A stretch of DNA of 64,000 bases, from the NCBI GenBank assembly GCA_963744875.1, contig CAVUVQ010000006.1:316534-380533 (forward strand), given 5' to 3'. Made by a program: the position numbers and the translations under genes. This stretch comes from JACDAE01 sp963744875. GTDB lineage: Bacteria; Chloroflexota; Ktedonobacteria; Ktedonobacterales; Ktedonobacteraceae. This document shows, in pieces, positions 8,689 to 17,906 of the stretch (within the stretch, counting starts at the first letter, position 1; each line of letters begins with the position of its first letter). A model generated the notes under the pieces. The model ran no database searches, was not told the origin of the DNA, and was given only the letters and a program-made list of their open reading frames with translations.

Positions 8689-11559
8689 ATGAATGCAGAC
8701 GCATTAATTGGAATGGTGCTGGGCACCTGTACATTGCAGAAACTGATCGGCCAGGGCGGTATGGGCGCTGTATATCTGGCGCAACAGTCACGCCCGAAAC
8801 GCCAGGTTGCGGTGAAGGTTTTGCTCCCCATGTCTCCTCTGGCACCTAACCAGCGCACTGCTTTCCTCGAACGCTTTCGCCGCGAGACCGATGTGGTTGC
8901 GTCTCTCGAACACCCTAATATTATGCCCGTGCATGAATATGGGGAGCGTGATGGTCTGGCCTACCTGGTCATGCCTTACATTAACGGTGGTACTCTACGC
9001 GATGAACTGGAGGGCGATGAACGCTTGCCGCTGGAAAAAGTGGTGCTCTACCTGGAGCAGTTGGCGGCAGCGCTCGAAATTGCTCACGAACATGGCGTGA
9101 TTCATCGCGATATTAAACCTGCCAATATTCTCGTTCGCCGTGAAGGACGCCTGCTATTGACCGACTTTGGTCTGGTAAAGATTATCTCCGCAGGTCAGGG
9201 TGCCAGTTCGCGCTTGACAGGTGTTGGCGTTCCCCTGGGAACACCCGATTATATGGCACCTGAACAGGTTATGGGCGGAGAGATCGATGCTCGCGCCGAC
9301 CTGTATTCGCTGGGCGTTATTCTCTATCAAATGGTTACCGGGACAGTACCCTTTAAAGCGAATATGCCCATGCAAGTCGCTATGCAACATATGCAAGCAC
9401 CCCCTCCCTCCCCACGTGCGCTTCGCCGCGAACTTCCACCCGCTGCTGAACAGGTGATATTACGTGCACTGGCTAAACATCCCAACGATCGCTACAAAAA
9501 TGTTCAGGAATTTGCCAGCGCGTTTCGCATGTCTTTAATTGCTTCTGGTGTCCCACTTCCCGATTTTAGCGGCATGCTGGCACCCGGAGGACTTACTGAT
9601 GTCCACCTTTTTACTCCTCGCAGCCTGTTTGATCCCGTGTGGCAAGGGCCATCCACAGAGGATGGGACCGGCGTAAATGGGAACGTGTTGACGAATATGC
9701 CACCACAACCTTCCCTGAAGCAACACAATGAACCAAGAAAAGATATTATTGGTAAAACCAGCATCCCAATGCCCTCGCTTACGACTTTTATGTCGCCGAA
9801 TAATACCCCACTTCCTCCTATGACAAATGTGCAGCCAGCAAGTACGCAGGCACCCAGAACTGCTTCACCTTTGACAGGTCGACCGATTCTTGGTCATAAA
9901 TTTAACCTGCGACGCCCTTCGGGCGACTTGAAGGAATCACCTTTCATACCGTCACCCCCACAAGGTGATGGACAACCTCTACAAGATGTTCAGCCTTCAT
10001 ATGCTAATTTGTCTGGCTTTGCGCTATCACCAGAAGGTTCGGGCTTGCGTCCAGCACCCGGCTTGCCATCACAAGGGTCGACGTTGCCTTCGGCACCCTC
10101 TGAAAAATCAGGATTACGTCCAGCACCCGGTCGGCTTCTGGGTAGATCAAGCTTACGTCCCATGGGGCCTATGACCCTGGCAGGTTCGGGCATACAGCCG
10201 CTCCCATCAATACCAGCCGAAGCGACCAATGAGCATCCTTTCGCCTCATCCCCCATTGAAAATATGGGCAATCAGTTTTCCCCATTGCTGGACGTAAATA
10301 GTCCAGCCACGCGTGTTGCACCACTGCAACCTGTAGATAAGCAGGCCAGGACTGGCTCAGGGATGGAAGCATTTAATCCTCCATCTGTATTTCCTGCCCA
10401 GACCAGCGTGCCTACCGGTTCAACCATTCAACCGCTCGATGGTTCACCAATACCGACATTCAATGGTTCGGCATCGCAATTACCCGGTAATCCAGTGACT
10501 CAACAACTCGGTGCTTCAGCAACACGTCAACTTACCGGAGCGCTGGTAATGGGCAACGTGGGAATGAGTAACACAAATACTGGTAATACTGGGATGATGA
10601 AATTGGCACAGGCCGCTAAAGTGGTTCAGGTTCCGGTTGCAGGTCAACCAGGTCGCTACGTAACTGGCCTGCTACCCGTATTGGAAGAGCAAAAAACTAC
10701 TTTGCCACCACCTATTGCTAAAAGGGTTGCCGCTGTAGATACCTTGCTAAAGGGACGTTTGAAACTGGTTGCACTGATTGTAGTAGTGGTACTTGTCGTC
10801 TTCAGCTCCTTTGCTTTCTTTCTTGCTCAATCTCATAGTGGCTCAACCGCTAATGGAAATAAAAAGATCAGCGGACAGAATGCAGCAGCAACTGTGAATG
10901 CTACTGCGACTGGCGATGCTAATGTAATCGTGAAAGATGCCCTGGACGGCAATGGTGGCAATATTCATAACTTACTCCTTGGTAGTAGCGGAGGATCACT
11001 TTATGCTTTTAAAAATAACGCATATCATATTACGGTAAATAGTCAAAATTCTGCGATTACTCTGCTACCCGGTGTGTCTACGCCTGATGCATTTGTTTAC
11101 ACACTCACTATGCAGGCTATCAAGGGTGATGAAACGGGAACAACGACAGGCTTCAATGCCTTTGGCATGATCTTTTGCTTTAATCAACAAACAAAAGGTA
11201 AAAAGACGATTACGACTTTTTATAGCTTTGATGTTGTAAACGCAAAAGGTGGCGAATATCAGTTCCAAAAATATCAAGGAACATCTGATGCCGGTAACAC
11301 AAATGGAACCTGGACACCTATCTGGCCGAAAGCTGAAAAAATTGTACACTTCGGTAACGAGTTCCATTTCGGGCATGGTCCAAAAAGCAAAAATACTTTC
11401 AGCGTTGTTGTGAATGGCAATAAGTTTACTTTCATGGTGAATGGTAAGCAGGTGGGAACCGCCCAGGATGGCTCTCTTAAGAAGGGCGGAATAGGCATGT
11501 TTGTAAATTTGCAAGGAACTGAAGTTGCTTTCTCAAATCTTCTATTGACAAGTAATTAA
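8689..11559 (+). CDS. membrane Ser/Thr protein kinase, tandem paralogue
   Basis: A 956-residue paralogue of the preceding kinase, starting at ATG 8689 behind AAAGGG. All catalytic motifs are present: GQGGMG, AVKVL, HRDIKPAN, DFG and GTPDYMAPEQ. The kinase domains are nearly identical, while the linker is about 230 residues longer and full of imperfect repeats such as SGLRPAPG. One membrane span lies at about 690-712, followed by the same LamG-like outer domain. Just before the span it keeps a motif also seen in the first kinase (QVPVAGQPGR-x-VTGLLP) although the surrounding linker has diverged. The two genes look like a recent tandem duplication in one transcript, probably sensing related ligands. 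Confidence 0.9.
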   Translation: MNADALIGMVLGTCTLQKLIGQGGMGAVYLAQQSRPKRQVAVKVLLPMSPLAPNQRTAFLERFRRETDVVASLEHPNIMPVHEYGERDGLAYLVMPYINGGTLRDELEGDERLPLEKVVLYLEQLAAALEIAHEHGVIHRDIKPANILVRREGRLLLTDFGLVKIISAGQGASSRLTGVGVPLGTPDYMAPEQVMGGEIDARADLYSLGVILYQMVTGTVPFKANMPMQVAMQHMQAPPPSPRALRRELPPAAEQVILRALAKHPNDRYKNVQEFASAFRMSLIASGVPLPDFSGMLAPGGLTDVHLFTPRSLFDPVWQGPSTEDGTGVNGNVLTNMPPQPSLKQHNEPRKDIIGKTSIPMPSLTTFMSPNNTPLPPMTNVQPASTQAPRTASPLTGRPILGHKFNLRRPSGDLKESPFIPSPPQGDGQPLQDVQPSYANLSGFALSPEGSGLRPAPGLPSQGSTLPSAPSEKSGLRPAPGRLLGRSSLRPMGPMTLAGSGIQPLPSIPAEATNEHPFASSPIENMGNQFSPLLDVNSPATRVAPLQPVDKQARTGSGMEAFNPPSVFPAQTSVPTGSTIQPLDGSPIPTFNGSASQLPGNPVTQQLGASATRQLTGALVMGNVGMSNTNTGNTGMMKLAQAAKVVQVPVAGQPGRYVTGLLPVLEEQKTTLPPPIAKRVAAVDTLLKGRLKLVALIVVVVLVVFSSFAFFLAQSHSGSTANGNKKISGQNAAATVNATATGDANVIVKDALDGNGGNIHNLLLGSSGGSLYAFKNNAYHITVNSQNSAITLLPGVSTPDAFVYTLTMQAIKGDETGTTTGFNAFGMIFCFNQQTKGKKTITTFYSFDVVNAKGGEYQFQKYQGTSDAGNTNGTWTPIWPKAEKIVHFGNEFHFGHGPKSKNTFSVVVNGNKFTFMVNGKQVGTAQDGSLKKGGIGMFVNLQGTEVAFSNLLLTSN

Positions 11560-11614
11560 TCTGACTGGTAAGCTTTTCTTGGGCTTTAGCTCCGATTGAA
11601 GGGATCGATTATAT

Positions 11615-12076
11615 ATGCTGAATGCTACTATCCTGTTAATGCCTTTTATGACACATGTGGTGCATGGGTTACGCGAGAAATTTGACCTGCTCATCTCTAT
11701 AACCTTATGGATCTCTCTTTTTCTGTGTCTGCTAAATATTGCTCTGACGATTGTCTTTCGTAAAAGGCACATCTGGGAATTGGCGTCATATGGGTTTGCC
11801 TGTATTGTTGAACTGGCTATTTTTGTATTTGCGCTCCTGCTCCACCTGAGTCTTATTACAAAAGTGCCCTATAATCTTCCACCAGGCCTACCTTTCGACC
11901 GTGCGCAGATTGGTGCCGCTCTGACTATCGCCGCTGGCCTATTTCCAGCCGCTTACTGGCATCGCATCAATGTGTCCGACCTGCCGAAACGCATCGCAGA
12001 TGACGCAAAAGTTATTAAAGATCGTGATGGCGGCGTGCGTGTCCGTAGCGATGCACCAGGAGAATGGATGAACTAA
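11615..12076 (+). CDS. small multi-pass membrane protein, unknown
   Basis: A 153-residue protein with three hydrophobic stretches (about 27-50, 56-82 and 96-116), then a charged cytoplasmic-looking tail ending DAPGEWMN. The ATG at 11615 follows GAAGGGATC. No family was recognised. It lies 55 bases after the second kinase and may be cotranscribed with the kinase pair. Confidence 0.6.
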   Translation: MLNATILLMPFMTHVVHGLREKFDLLISITLWISLFLCLLNIALTIVFRKRHIWELASYGFACIVELAIFVFALLLHLSLITKVPYNLPPGLPFDRAQIGAALTIAAGLFPAAYWHRINVSDLPKRIADDAKVIKDRDGGVRVRSDAPGEWMN

Positions 12077-12109
12077 AGTCCTTCCTGTATCCTTTTGAGC
12101 AACCAAACA

Positions 12110-12454
12110 GGCGTAGAGGCGTCACCTGGCGCATTGACTCCAACAAATTGAGGGATTCGCCAAAAATAATGCATCAAAAACCCAGAAAAACGCGTAAAAC
12201 GGTAGGGACCCGATGCAATCTACCGTGACAATAAATCATTTCCGCAGGGTTGATTCACGCAGCATTCGATGAAGGGCGAAAATAACTCGTCTGAAGCGTT
12301 TTCGCCAGGCATTTGCATCGAATCGCTCGCAAACGTGTACGACAGATGCAATCGGGTCCCTACCGTTTTACGCGCATTCCAGGCATTCGTATTGTGCTTC
12401 CGTCATTTTTTCCGAAATAGTTGGAGTCAATGCGCCAGGTGACGCCCCTACGCC
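12110..12454. mobile_element. MITE-like element with 35-bp terminal inverted repeats
   Basis: Positions 12110-12144 and 12420-12454 are inverted copies of 35 bases with one mismatch; the ends read GGCGTAGRGGCGTCACC. A second perfect 23-base inverted pair lies inside at 12191-12213 and 12352-12374 (CGCGTAAAACGG...). The centre has weaker inverted stretches around 12262 and 12317. No reading frame of useful size is present, so this is a non-autonomous element or a very large hairpin. No target duplication is clear. Its end matches the GTAGGGGCG family. Confidence 0.75.
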
Positions 12455-12587
12455 CGCTTCCCTCAAATATTTTCTTTAGTCAACCTTCATCAATCCCTCG
12501 CCTTGCATAAACTCTCCGAACTGTTTCTCAACCAGACCTTTTTATTGGATATATCCCTCCCATTTTCGTTTTTTATAGCGGAATACC

Positions 12588-12616
12588 TTGACAATAAAAT
12601 AGCTGCGTGTTATATT
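12588..12616 (+). promoter_or_regulatory. sigma-70-like promoter of the ABC exporter operon
   Basis: TTGACA at 12588-12593 and TATATT at 12611-12616 are separated by 17 bases, about 50 bases before the ABC ATPase start. Confidence 0.6.
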
Positions 12617-12667
12617 TTTTATAGCAGATAGCTATAACTACAAAATAAAATATAAAAGGATTTGAAC

Positions 12668-13507
12668 ATGGCAACATTTCCCGAACCATCCTCCGTAGCC
12701 TCTCAGACTGCTTCATGGTCACAAGGGACTGATGCACAATATGCTGTTGTGACACGTGGTTTAGTACGTACCTTTGAGCAGAAAGTGGCTGTCAATAACC
12801 TGAATCTCTCGGTACGGGCAGGTGAATTTTTTGGTTTTCTTGGCCCTAATGGAGCCGGAAAATCTACGACGATCAAGATGCTGACCGGTCTTTTACGTCC
12901 AACTTCTGGCGAGGTCTGGGTCAGCGGCATCGATGTGTGGCGTGATCCTCTGCAGGCACGTGCCATGATGGGCGTTTTGCCTGAGTATCTCAACCTCTAC
13001 GAACGTCTGAGTGGGCGCGAGTTTGTAACCTTCTCTGGTCATATGTATGGTGTGCCAGCCGTTGATGTACAGCAACGCACCGAAGAATTGCTGCATGTTC
13101 TGGACCTTGCCGATGATGCCGATAAATTGATTGTAGACTATTCAGTCGGCATGCGCAAAAAGGTTGCGCTGGCAGCGGCCATTATCCACCGTCCCCGTGT
13201 TCTCTTCCTTGATGAGCCGTTTGAGGGGATTGATCCCGTCAGTTCACGGGTGATCCGCGATATTCTGCATGATCTGACCAATAGCGGAACAACCGTCTTC
13301 TTCTCCTCCCATATTATGGAAGTAGTGGAGCGCCTGTCTACACGCGTGGGTATTATCAACCAGGGCGTGATGGTTGCCGAAGGGAGCCTCCAAGAACTGC
13401 GTCAACGGGCCAGTGGTGACAGCAAAGATGCCAGCCTGGAAGACATTTTCTTGAATGTGATTGGTGTGCGTAACGAAAATCATAACCTCAGTTGGCTTGA
13501 GCAATGA
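12668..13507 (+). CDS. ABC exporter ATP-binding protein
   Basis: A 279-residue ABC ATPase of the ABC-2 exporter type (multidrug, lantibiotic or CcmA-like). Walker A is GPNGAGKST at 59-67, Walker B is VLFLDEPFEG, and the H-loop lies in FFSSHIMEVVE. The signature is degenerate (YSVGMRKK instead of LSGGQ), as is common in this subfamily. The first 25 residues precede the ABC fold and are low-complexity. The start is ATG 12668 with AAAAGGA 8 bases upstream. The next gene is its permease. The substrate is unknown. Confidence 0.88.
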   Translation: MATFPEPSSVASQTASWSQGTDAQYAVVTRGLVRTFEQKVAVNNLNLSVRAGEFFGFLGPNGAGKSTTIKMLTGLLRPTSGEVWVSGIDVWRDPLQARAMMGVLPEYLNLYERLSGREFVTFSGHMYGVPAVDVQQRTEELLHVLDLADDADKLIVDYSVGMRKKVALAAAIIHRPRVLFLDEPFEGIDPVSSRVIRDILHDLTNSGTTVFFSSHIMEVVERLSTRVGIINQGVMVAEGSLQELRQRASGDSKDASLEDIFLNVIGVRNENHNLSWLEQ

Positions 13508-13553
13508 GACAGTATGTTTTGCATCTGACCATTCTTGCGGAAGGGAAAATCCT

Positions 13554-15236
13554 TTGATCATTCATGGTGATAAACTACGATGGTTATTCTGGTTACGTTG
13601 GAAGATGTTCCTGCGTGGCTTTACGCGTGCATCTGGACGCGTCACTTATATCATAGGCACGATCTTTCAAATTCTCTTCGGTCTGCTGATCGGTGGTGGT
13701 GTCGGTATTGGTTCCTTTTTTGCCTATCGCTACCTGCCAACTCCGGCCAATATCGAAGTTCTTTTTCTGGTTCTGACGGGCGCTTACTTATTCTGGCTGG
13801 TTTTGCCCTTGCTTGAGTATTCTGTCAATGAAGGACTGGATCTCTCAAAGCTGGCCCTCTTCCCGCTCACACGCCTCGAATTGATGATGAGCCTTCTCTT
13901 CTCAACTCTGTTGGATATCCCCACGCTTGGTCTGTTTCTTGTGCTGGCAGGTGTGGTCGCAGGTTGGGCATTGTCCATTCCGTTGGCCCTGTTTGCGCTC
14001 CTGACAATGCTCATCTTTTATGCCCAGGTTGTTGGTATTAGCCAGCTCGTTCTGGCTTTGCTTGCCCGCACCTTGCAGAGCCGTCGTTTCCGTGACTTGA
14101 GCGTGATCGTCATCATTCTGTTCTCGTCATCATGCTACATCATTTCTCAGCTTGTGGTGCGTGGCTTGAGGTCCGCAAACCTTATTGACGCTTTAAAGAA
14201 TGCTACGTTTTCACATTACCTGCAGTGGCTTCCTCCAGGTATGGCCGCTCGCGCCGTTCAACAAGCCTCGATTGGTAATTGGGGGCTGAGCTTTGCCTGG
14301 CTGGCCGCTTTGCTCGTGGTGACGGCAGTCGTACTCTACCTCTGGCAACTGGTGGTCGAGCGTGGCCTGACCTCTACTGAAGGCGGGAGTACACTCAAGG
14401 TTCGTCGCCATCGCGTTGTAACTCCTGCTCAAGCTCAGGCCGCTTCTACAGGCATATGGGAGCGCATTCTTCCTGCTCAGGTCCGTGCAATCGCACTTAA
14501 AGACTTGAAATACTACCGACGCGATCCACAACTGCTCGGTTTACTCTTCCAGTCGCTTGTTACCATTGGCGTATTACTATTCGTTACGGTAATCAACACA
14601 GGGGGCGTGAATCGCATAACGATCTTTGGACCCTGGGCAGTAATGATTGCACCGCTCTACATCTTCCTCTCACTCTACTCACTTTCCTATAATGTGTTTG
14701 GCTTTGAGCGGCAGAGCCTGACGACGCTTTTTCTTTTCCCGCTTGACCCTAAGCGCGTTCTATGGGGAAAGAACCTGGTTGTGCTGGGCCTTGGCGCGGT
14801 AGAGGTTGCTCTGGTCATTGTGGTGGCCGCTTTTATAACGCATGCATGGGGATTTGCCTTGCCTGCTTTTGCAGGTGGTCTGGCTGGTATAGGCGTCATG
14901 CTGGGCATCGGCAATGTTACTTCCATTTTCTTGCCAATGCGTATGCGTCAGATGGGACGTGGTTTCCGAATGGGTGGCGCAAATGCATCAACCCAGAATG
15001 GATGCTTACGTGGTGTGCTCTCGCTGGTAACCCTGGCGCTTATACTGATCGTGCTCATTCCAGTCGGACTGGCACTGGTTCTGCCTGTGATCTTCTCCGC
15101 GCTCTGGGTGTGGATCATCACTATTCCCCTTTCCGTAGTGTATGGAGCCGCCATCTACTTCGGTGTGACGGCCCTCGTTGCTCCACGTATGGTTGACAGG
15201 ATACCTGAGATTCTTGCCGCTACTACGAGGGAATAG
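13554..15236 (+). CDS. ABC exporter permease
   Basis: A membrane protein of about 560 residues with roughly twelve hydrophobic spans in two groups, separated by a loop near residues 280-310. It is the likely partner of the ATPase just upstream. The reading frame is open back to 13461, overlapping the ATPase, but the protein character starts at LRWLFWLRWKMF. A TTG at 13554 lies 8 bases after GGAAGGG and is the best start; it leaves a 46-base gap to the ATPase stop. The size suggests a two-half permease that would not need a second subunit. The transported substrate cannot be inferred. Confidence 0.8.
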   Translation: MIIHGDKLRWLFWLRWKMFLRGFTRASGRVTYIIGTIFQILFGLLIGGGVGIGSFFAYRYLPTPANIEVLFLVLTGAYLFWLVLPLLEYSVNEGLDLSKLALFPLTRLELMMSLLFSTLLDIPTLGLFLVLAGVVAGWALSIPLALFALLTMLIFYAQVVGISQLVLALLARTLQSRRFRDLSVIVIILFSSSCYIISQLVVRGLRSANLIDALKNATFSHYLQWLPPGMAARAVQQASIGNWGLSFAWLAALLVVTAVVLYLWQLVVERGLTSTEGGSTLKVRRHRVVTPAQAQAASTGIWERILPAQVRAIALKDLKYYRRDPQLLGLLFQSLVTIGVLLFVTVINTGGVNRITIFGPWAVMIAPLYIFLSLYSLSYNVFGFERQSLTTLFLFPLDPKRVLWGKNLVVLGLGAVEVALVIVVAAFITHAWGFALPAFAGGLAGIGVMLGIGNVTSIFLPMRMRQMGRGFRMGGANASTQNGCLRGVLSLVTLALILIVLIPVGLALVLPVIFSALWVWIITIPLSVVYGAAIYFGVTALVAPRMVDRIPEILAATTRE

Positions 15237-15250
15237 GCGAAACGGGTGTG

Positions 15251-15440
15251 CCGGGCTTGCCGGGCTTGCCGGGCTTATTCCACTCCGTTCCATTGCGCCC
15301 CTACTATAGCATTTATGAGCATGTTTAACCGCTAAAATAGGCGTAATATGCTGGTAGGGGCGCAATGGAACGGAGTGGAATAAGCCCGGTGCGCAATGGA
15401 ACGGAGTGGAATAAGCCCGGTGCGCAATGGAAAGGAATAG
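15251..15440. repeat. palindromic and tandem repeat cluster, GTAGGGGCG family
   Basis: A 36-bp inverted repeat has arms 15269-15304 and 15354-15389 around a 49-base spacer. The left side is preceded by tandem CCGGGCTTG units (15251-15270). The right arm is followed by a direct 31-base copy (15390-15420) and a partial third copy. The arms run from GTAGGGGCGCAATGG to AATAAGCCCGG. The same architecture with compensatory base changes occurs at 60194-60280, so base pairing appears to be conserved. Confidence 0.8.
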
Positions 15441-15581
15441 TAAGGAATAGTAATGAGTGATCTCGATACGCCTCCACAACAGAAAAGGTTAGTATTGATG
15501 TTTAAACTAAAAGGTTGTAACAGAACTTCGTAAGAAGTTCCGTGGGAAGGAAAGTTCCCAAAGAAAATGGTCCGATCAGCA

Positions 15582-16740
15582 TCAAGATGGAACAAGTTGA
15601 GGCACCTTTGGCTTCTTGAAGACGACCGGAAAACGTGTCGCCTTGCGAATGGTTGCCCCCACAGACCTGCCTTTCGATTTTCCACGAGGTTTGGGGGGCC
15701 GAGCTGGGGTTCCCAGTTGATGCAACAATTTGTTGATCCCGCTGCGCACCTGTTGCAACGTCATGCGACGATGTTTGCTCTCCCAGGGGCGCAATTGGAC
15801 CTCAACGAGATCACGGGCCAGAAGCAGATGATTATGAGCAATTGCCACAATCTGGCTCCAGCGCTCAAATTGCTCTGGGGTGCGCAGACGAGGCTCGTCC
15901 CACAACAAGCGCTGTTTATCGAAGCGATAGCCATGCTCCTGACCAAAGCGCAAGGCATAGCCCAACGCAATCTCGGTCACGTCTTCTTGCTCATCGCCAA
16001 GCCAGACCAACCAACTGACACGAGGGTCACGCTCGGTATTGCTGGCATGAGGTCGAACCACCTGAATGATGGTGAGCGAGAGCCAGCGGGCGTCTTTGAC
16101 ATGCAGATTGCGCCACCACGAAATTTCCACCGCGCGACCTTTGCCATCCTTTCGGCAGGCGTGTCCATCCGGAATTTCATAGGTCGCCGGATTGCCAATT
16201 TGCAAGAGATCCCCATCTTTACAGGGCGCTCCTCGCTTGCCCGACGGCGCTGGAGCAGATCGATAGAAACAGCGCTTTTGCTTCAATCGTCCCAGGACTC
16301 CCACATTCAGGCCACTGCATTGACACCACAACCAAGTCGCATCGTAGCCTCGGTCCAGCATGACAATACTCCGTGCAGGCAGGTGGCTTTCTATCTGCTT
16401 GATTTGCGCGACCGCCATCTGGATCGCGGTGGTGTCCGACTTCACTCGCTGTTGATCCAGAATGAAGGTCTGACTGCTTGGCTGCTCATCGAGCACAACC
16501 AACGTCGAGAAGTGCCATCCGTAGGTGATGGCTTTCGTGCCTTTGGGCAGATTATGAACGGTGAGAGCTGTCCGATCAGCGGCAGTTCACCGAACAAGGG
16601 ACGAGCAATCCCACTGACATCGATTCCTATCCACAGCCGATGCCCTGGCAATGGCTGGGGAGCATAGCGCCAAAAGACCTCTCTCAAGGTGCTTTGGTCA
16701 ATACGCCATATAGGCTTTACGCTTGAAGTGTAAAGCCTGA
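15582..16740 (-). pseudogene. IS transposase (DDE type), 5'-truncated and frameshifted
   Basis: The minus strand encodes a transposase resembling the IS4/IS701-like DDE families: IGIDVSG carries a first catalytic Asp and VMLDRGYDATW a second. The two parts are in different frames: about 16735-16590 and 16580-15582. Restoring one A in the AA at 16586-16587 gives a continuous GETAADRTALTVHNLPKG. The N-terminus (normally about 80 more residues) is missing, because the homology begins directly next to the propeller gene's stop codon at 16744. A short GGCTTTAC/GTAAAGCC inverted pair lies at about 16711-16735. A long plus-strand frame over the same DNA is only antisense. Confidence 0.75.
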
Positions 16741-16743
16741 CCT

Positions 16744-17886
16744 CTACTTTTTCTTCATCCCAGGCTGACTGCGCGTTTTTGCGTATCTTCTAAAGAATAG
16801 AAGTGGCACGATAATTAAAGCAACCACGAGTATGTAGGCTCCTATATTAAGGATCTTGCTCAATAGTGAGTTTTGTGGTACGGCAGGTGGATAAAGTCCT
16901 GTAATGATGAATTGTGGGCTGCCTCCCACCTGAAATGTGGTCACGGTCGCGCGGCCAGGAATATCGAGCATGGCAACACTACCACCTGCAAGCGCCACAA
17001 AGCCCAGTTGACCATCGCTGGTGATTGCGATGGACGTTGGTGGACTGCTCAGTTCGATTGTGCGACCCGGCTCATGAGGGAGCGCGAATCCCGCATTCAC
17101 AGGCGTGAGAACTACGAGTTGGTTATGTGCCTGGTCAGGTACATACACTTCGCCCGTATTCTCGTTGAAATCCATCGGGCCATATTGTCCGCCTGCAACC
17201 AGTTGCGTCACTTTGCGTGTGGTGAGATCAACTGCCTGGATGCTGCCACTCTGCGTTGTGAGGTAGATGGTAGCCCCTGGCGGAATGGTGATATAGCGTG
17301 GGCCACCGGGAATAACAATGCTCCCGATCACTTTTCCCGTCACATCGTCAAATGTCGTAAGCGTGTTCCCGGCAGAGACCCAGAGCTGATTGCCTGTATC
17401 ACCCGAGAGCGACGAGCCAACGGCAGCAACTGCAATGCCATAAACAGTGCCGCTTGTCTGAAAGGTGTGCTTGATTTTACAGGTTGTCGGATCGATTGCA
17501 CTGACGCTGGATGCTCCATTACCAGCTACAAAGAGCGTGTTTGAGCCATTATCAATTGTTAATAGACTCGGTTGCCCAGGAACACTTGTATGGCAGATCT
17601 CATTTCCAGTATTAGCAGCCAGCACAGCAAGCTGACTCTGTTGCGGCTCTGTCACATAGAGAAAACTACCATCCAGGCTGAGGAAGACCGTGTGCGGACT
17701 CCCATTTACAGCGATAGTGCGCGTGACTTTCTGCTGGTTTATGTCAATTACGCTAATGCCACTGGCTGTTCCGGCCACATAAGCTACGTTCGGTGCGCCA
17801 CCATCGGCATGGGCAGCTATTGGTAATAGCAAGGCTGGCAGTGCAATGAAGAGTGCCAGCATAACCCGACGAATTATATGTAACAT
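16744..17886 (-). CDS. secreted YVTN-type beta-propeller protein
   Basis: A 380-residue protein with a signal peptide (LALFIALPALLLPIAAHA, cleaved after AHA). Repeated propeller strands follow (FLYVTEPQQSQLAV, TLFVAGNGASSVSAID, EVYVPDQAHNQLVVL), and a C-terminal membrane span near 345-367 is followed by a basic tail. It is thus anchored with the propeller outside. The start is ATG 17886 behind AAGGGAG; an in-frame upstream ATG would spoil the signal peptide. Function unknown; such proteins are often surface or binding proteins. It is cotranscribed with the lipoprotein upstream (20-base gap). The transposase remnant abuts its stop codon. Confidence 0.82.
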   Translation of the reverse strand: MLHIIRRVMLALFIALPALLLPIAAHADGGAPNVAYVAGTASGISVIDINQQKVTRTIAVNGSPHTVFLSLDGSFLYVTEPQQSQLAVLAANTGNEICHTSVPGQPSLLTIDNGSNTLFVAGNGASSVSAIDPTTCKIKHTFQTSGTVYGIAVAAVGSSLSGDTGNQLWVSAGNTLTTFDDVTGKVIGSIVIPGGPRYITIPPGATIYLTTQSGSIQAVDLTTRKVTQLVAGGQYGPMDFNENTGEVYVPDQAHNQLVVLTPVNAGFALPHEPGRTIELSSPPTSIAITSDGQLGFVALAGGSVAMLDIPGRATVTTFQVGGSPQFIITGLYPPAVPQNSLLSKILNIGAYILVVALIIVPLLFFRRYAKTRSQPGMKKK

Positions 17887-17906
17887 TATCTCCCTTTTCT
17901 CTCTAT

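Noticed and set aside
15567..16667. Plus-strand open frame of 366 codons over the transposase
   Set aside because: It is antisense to a recognisable DDE transposase and has no protein family features or ribosome site.
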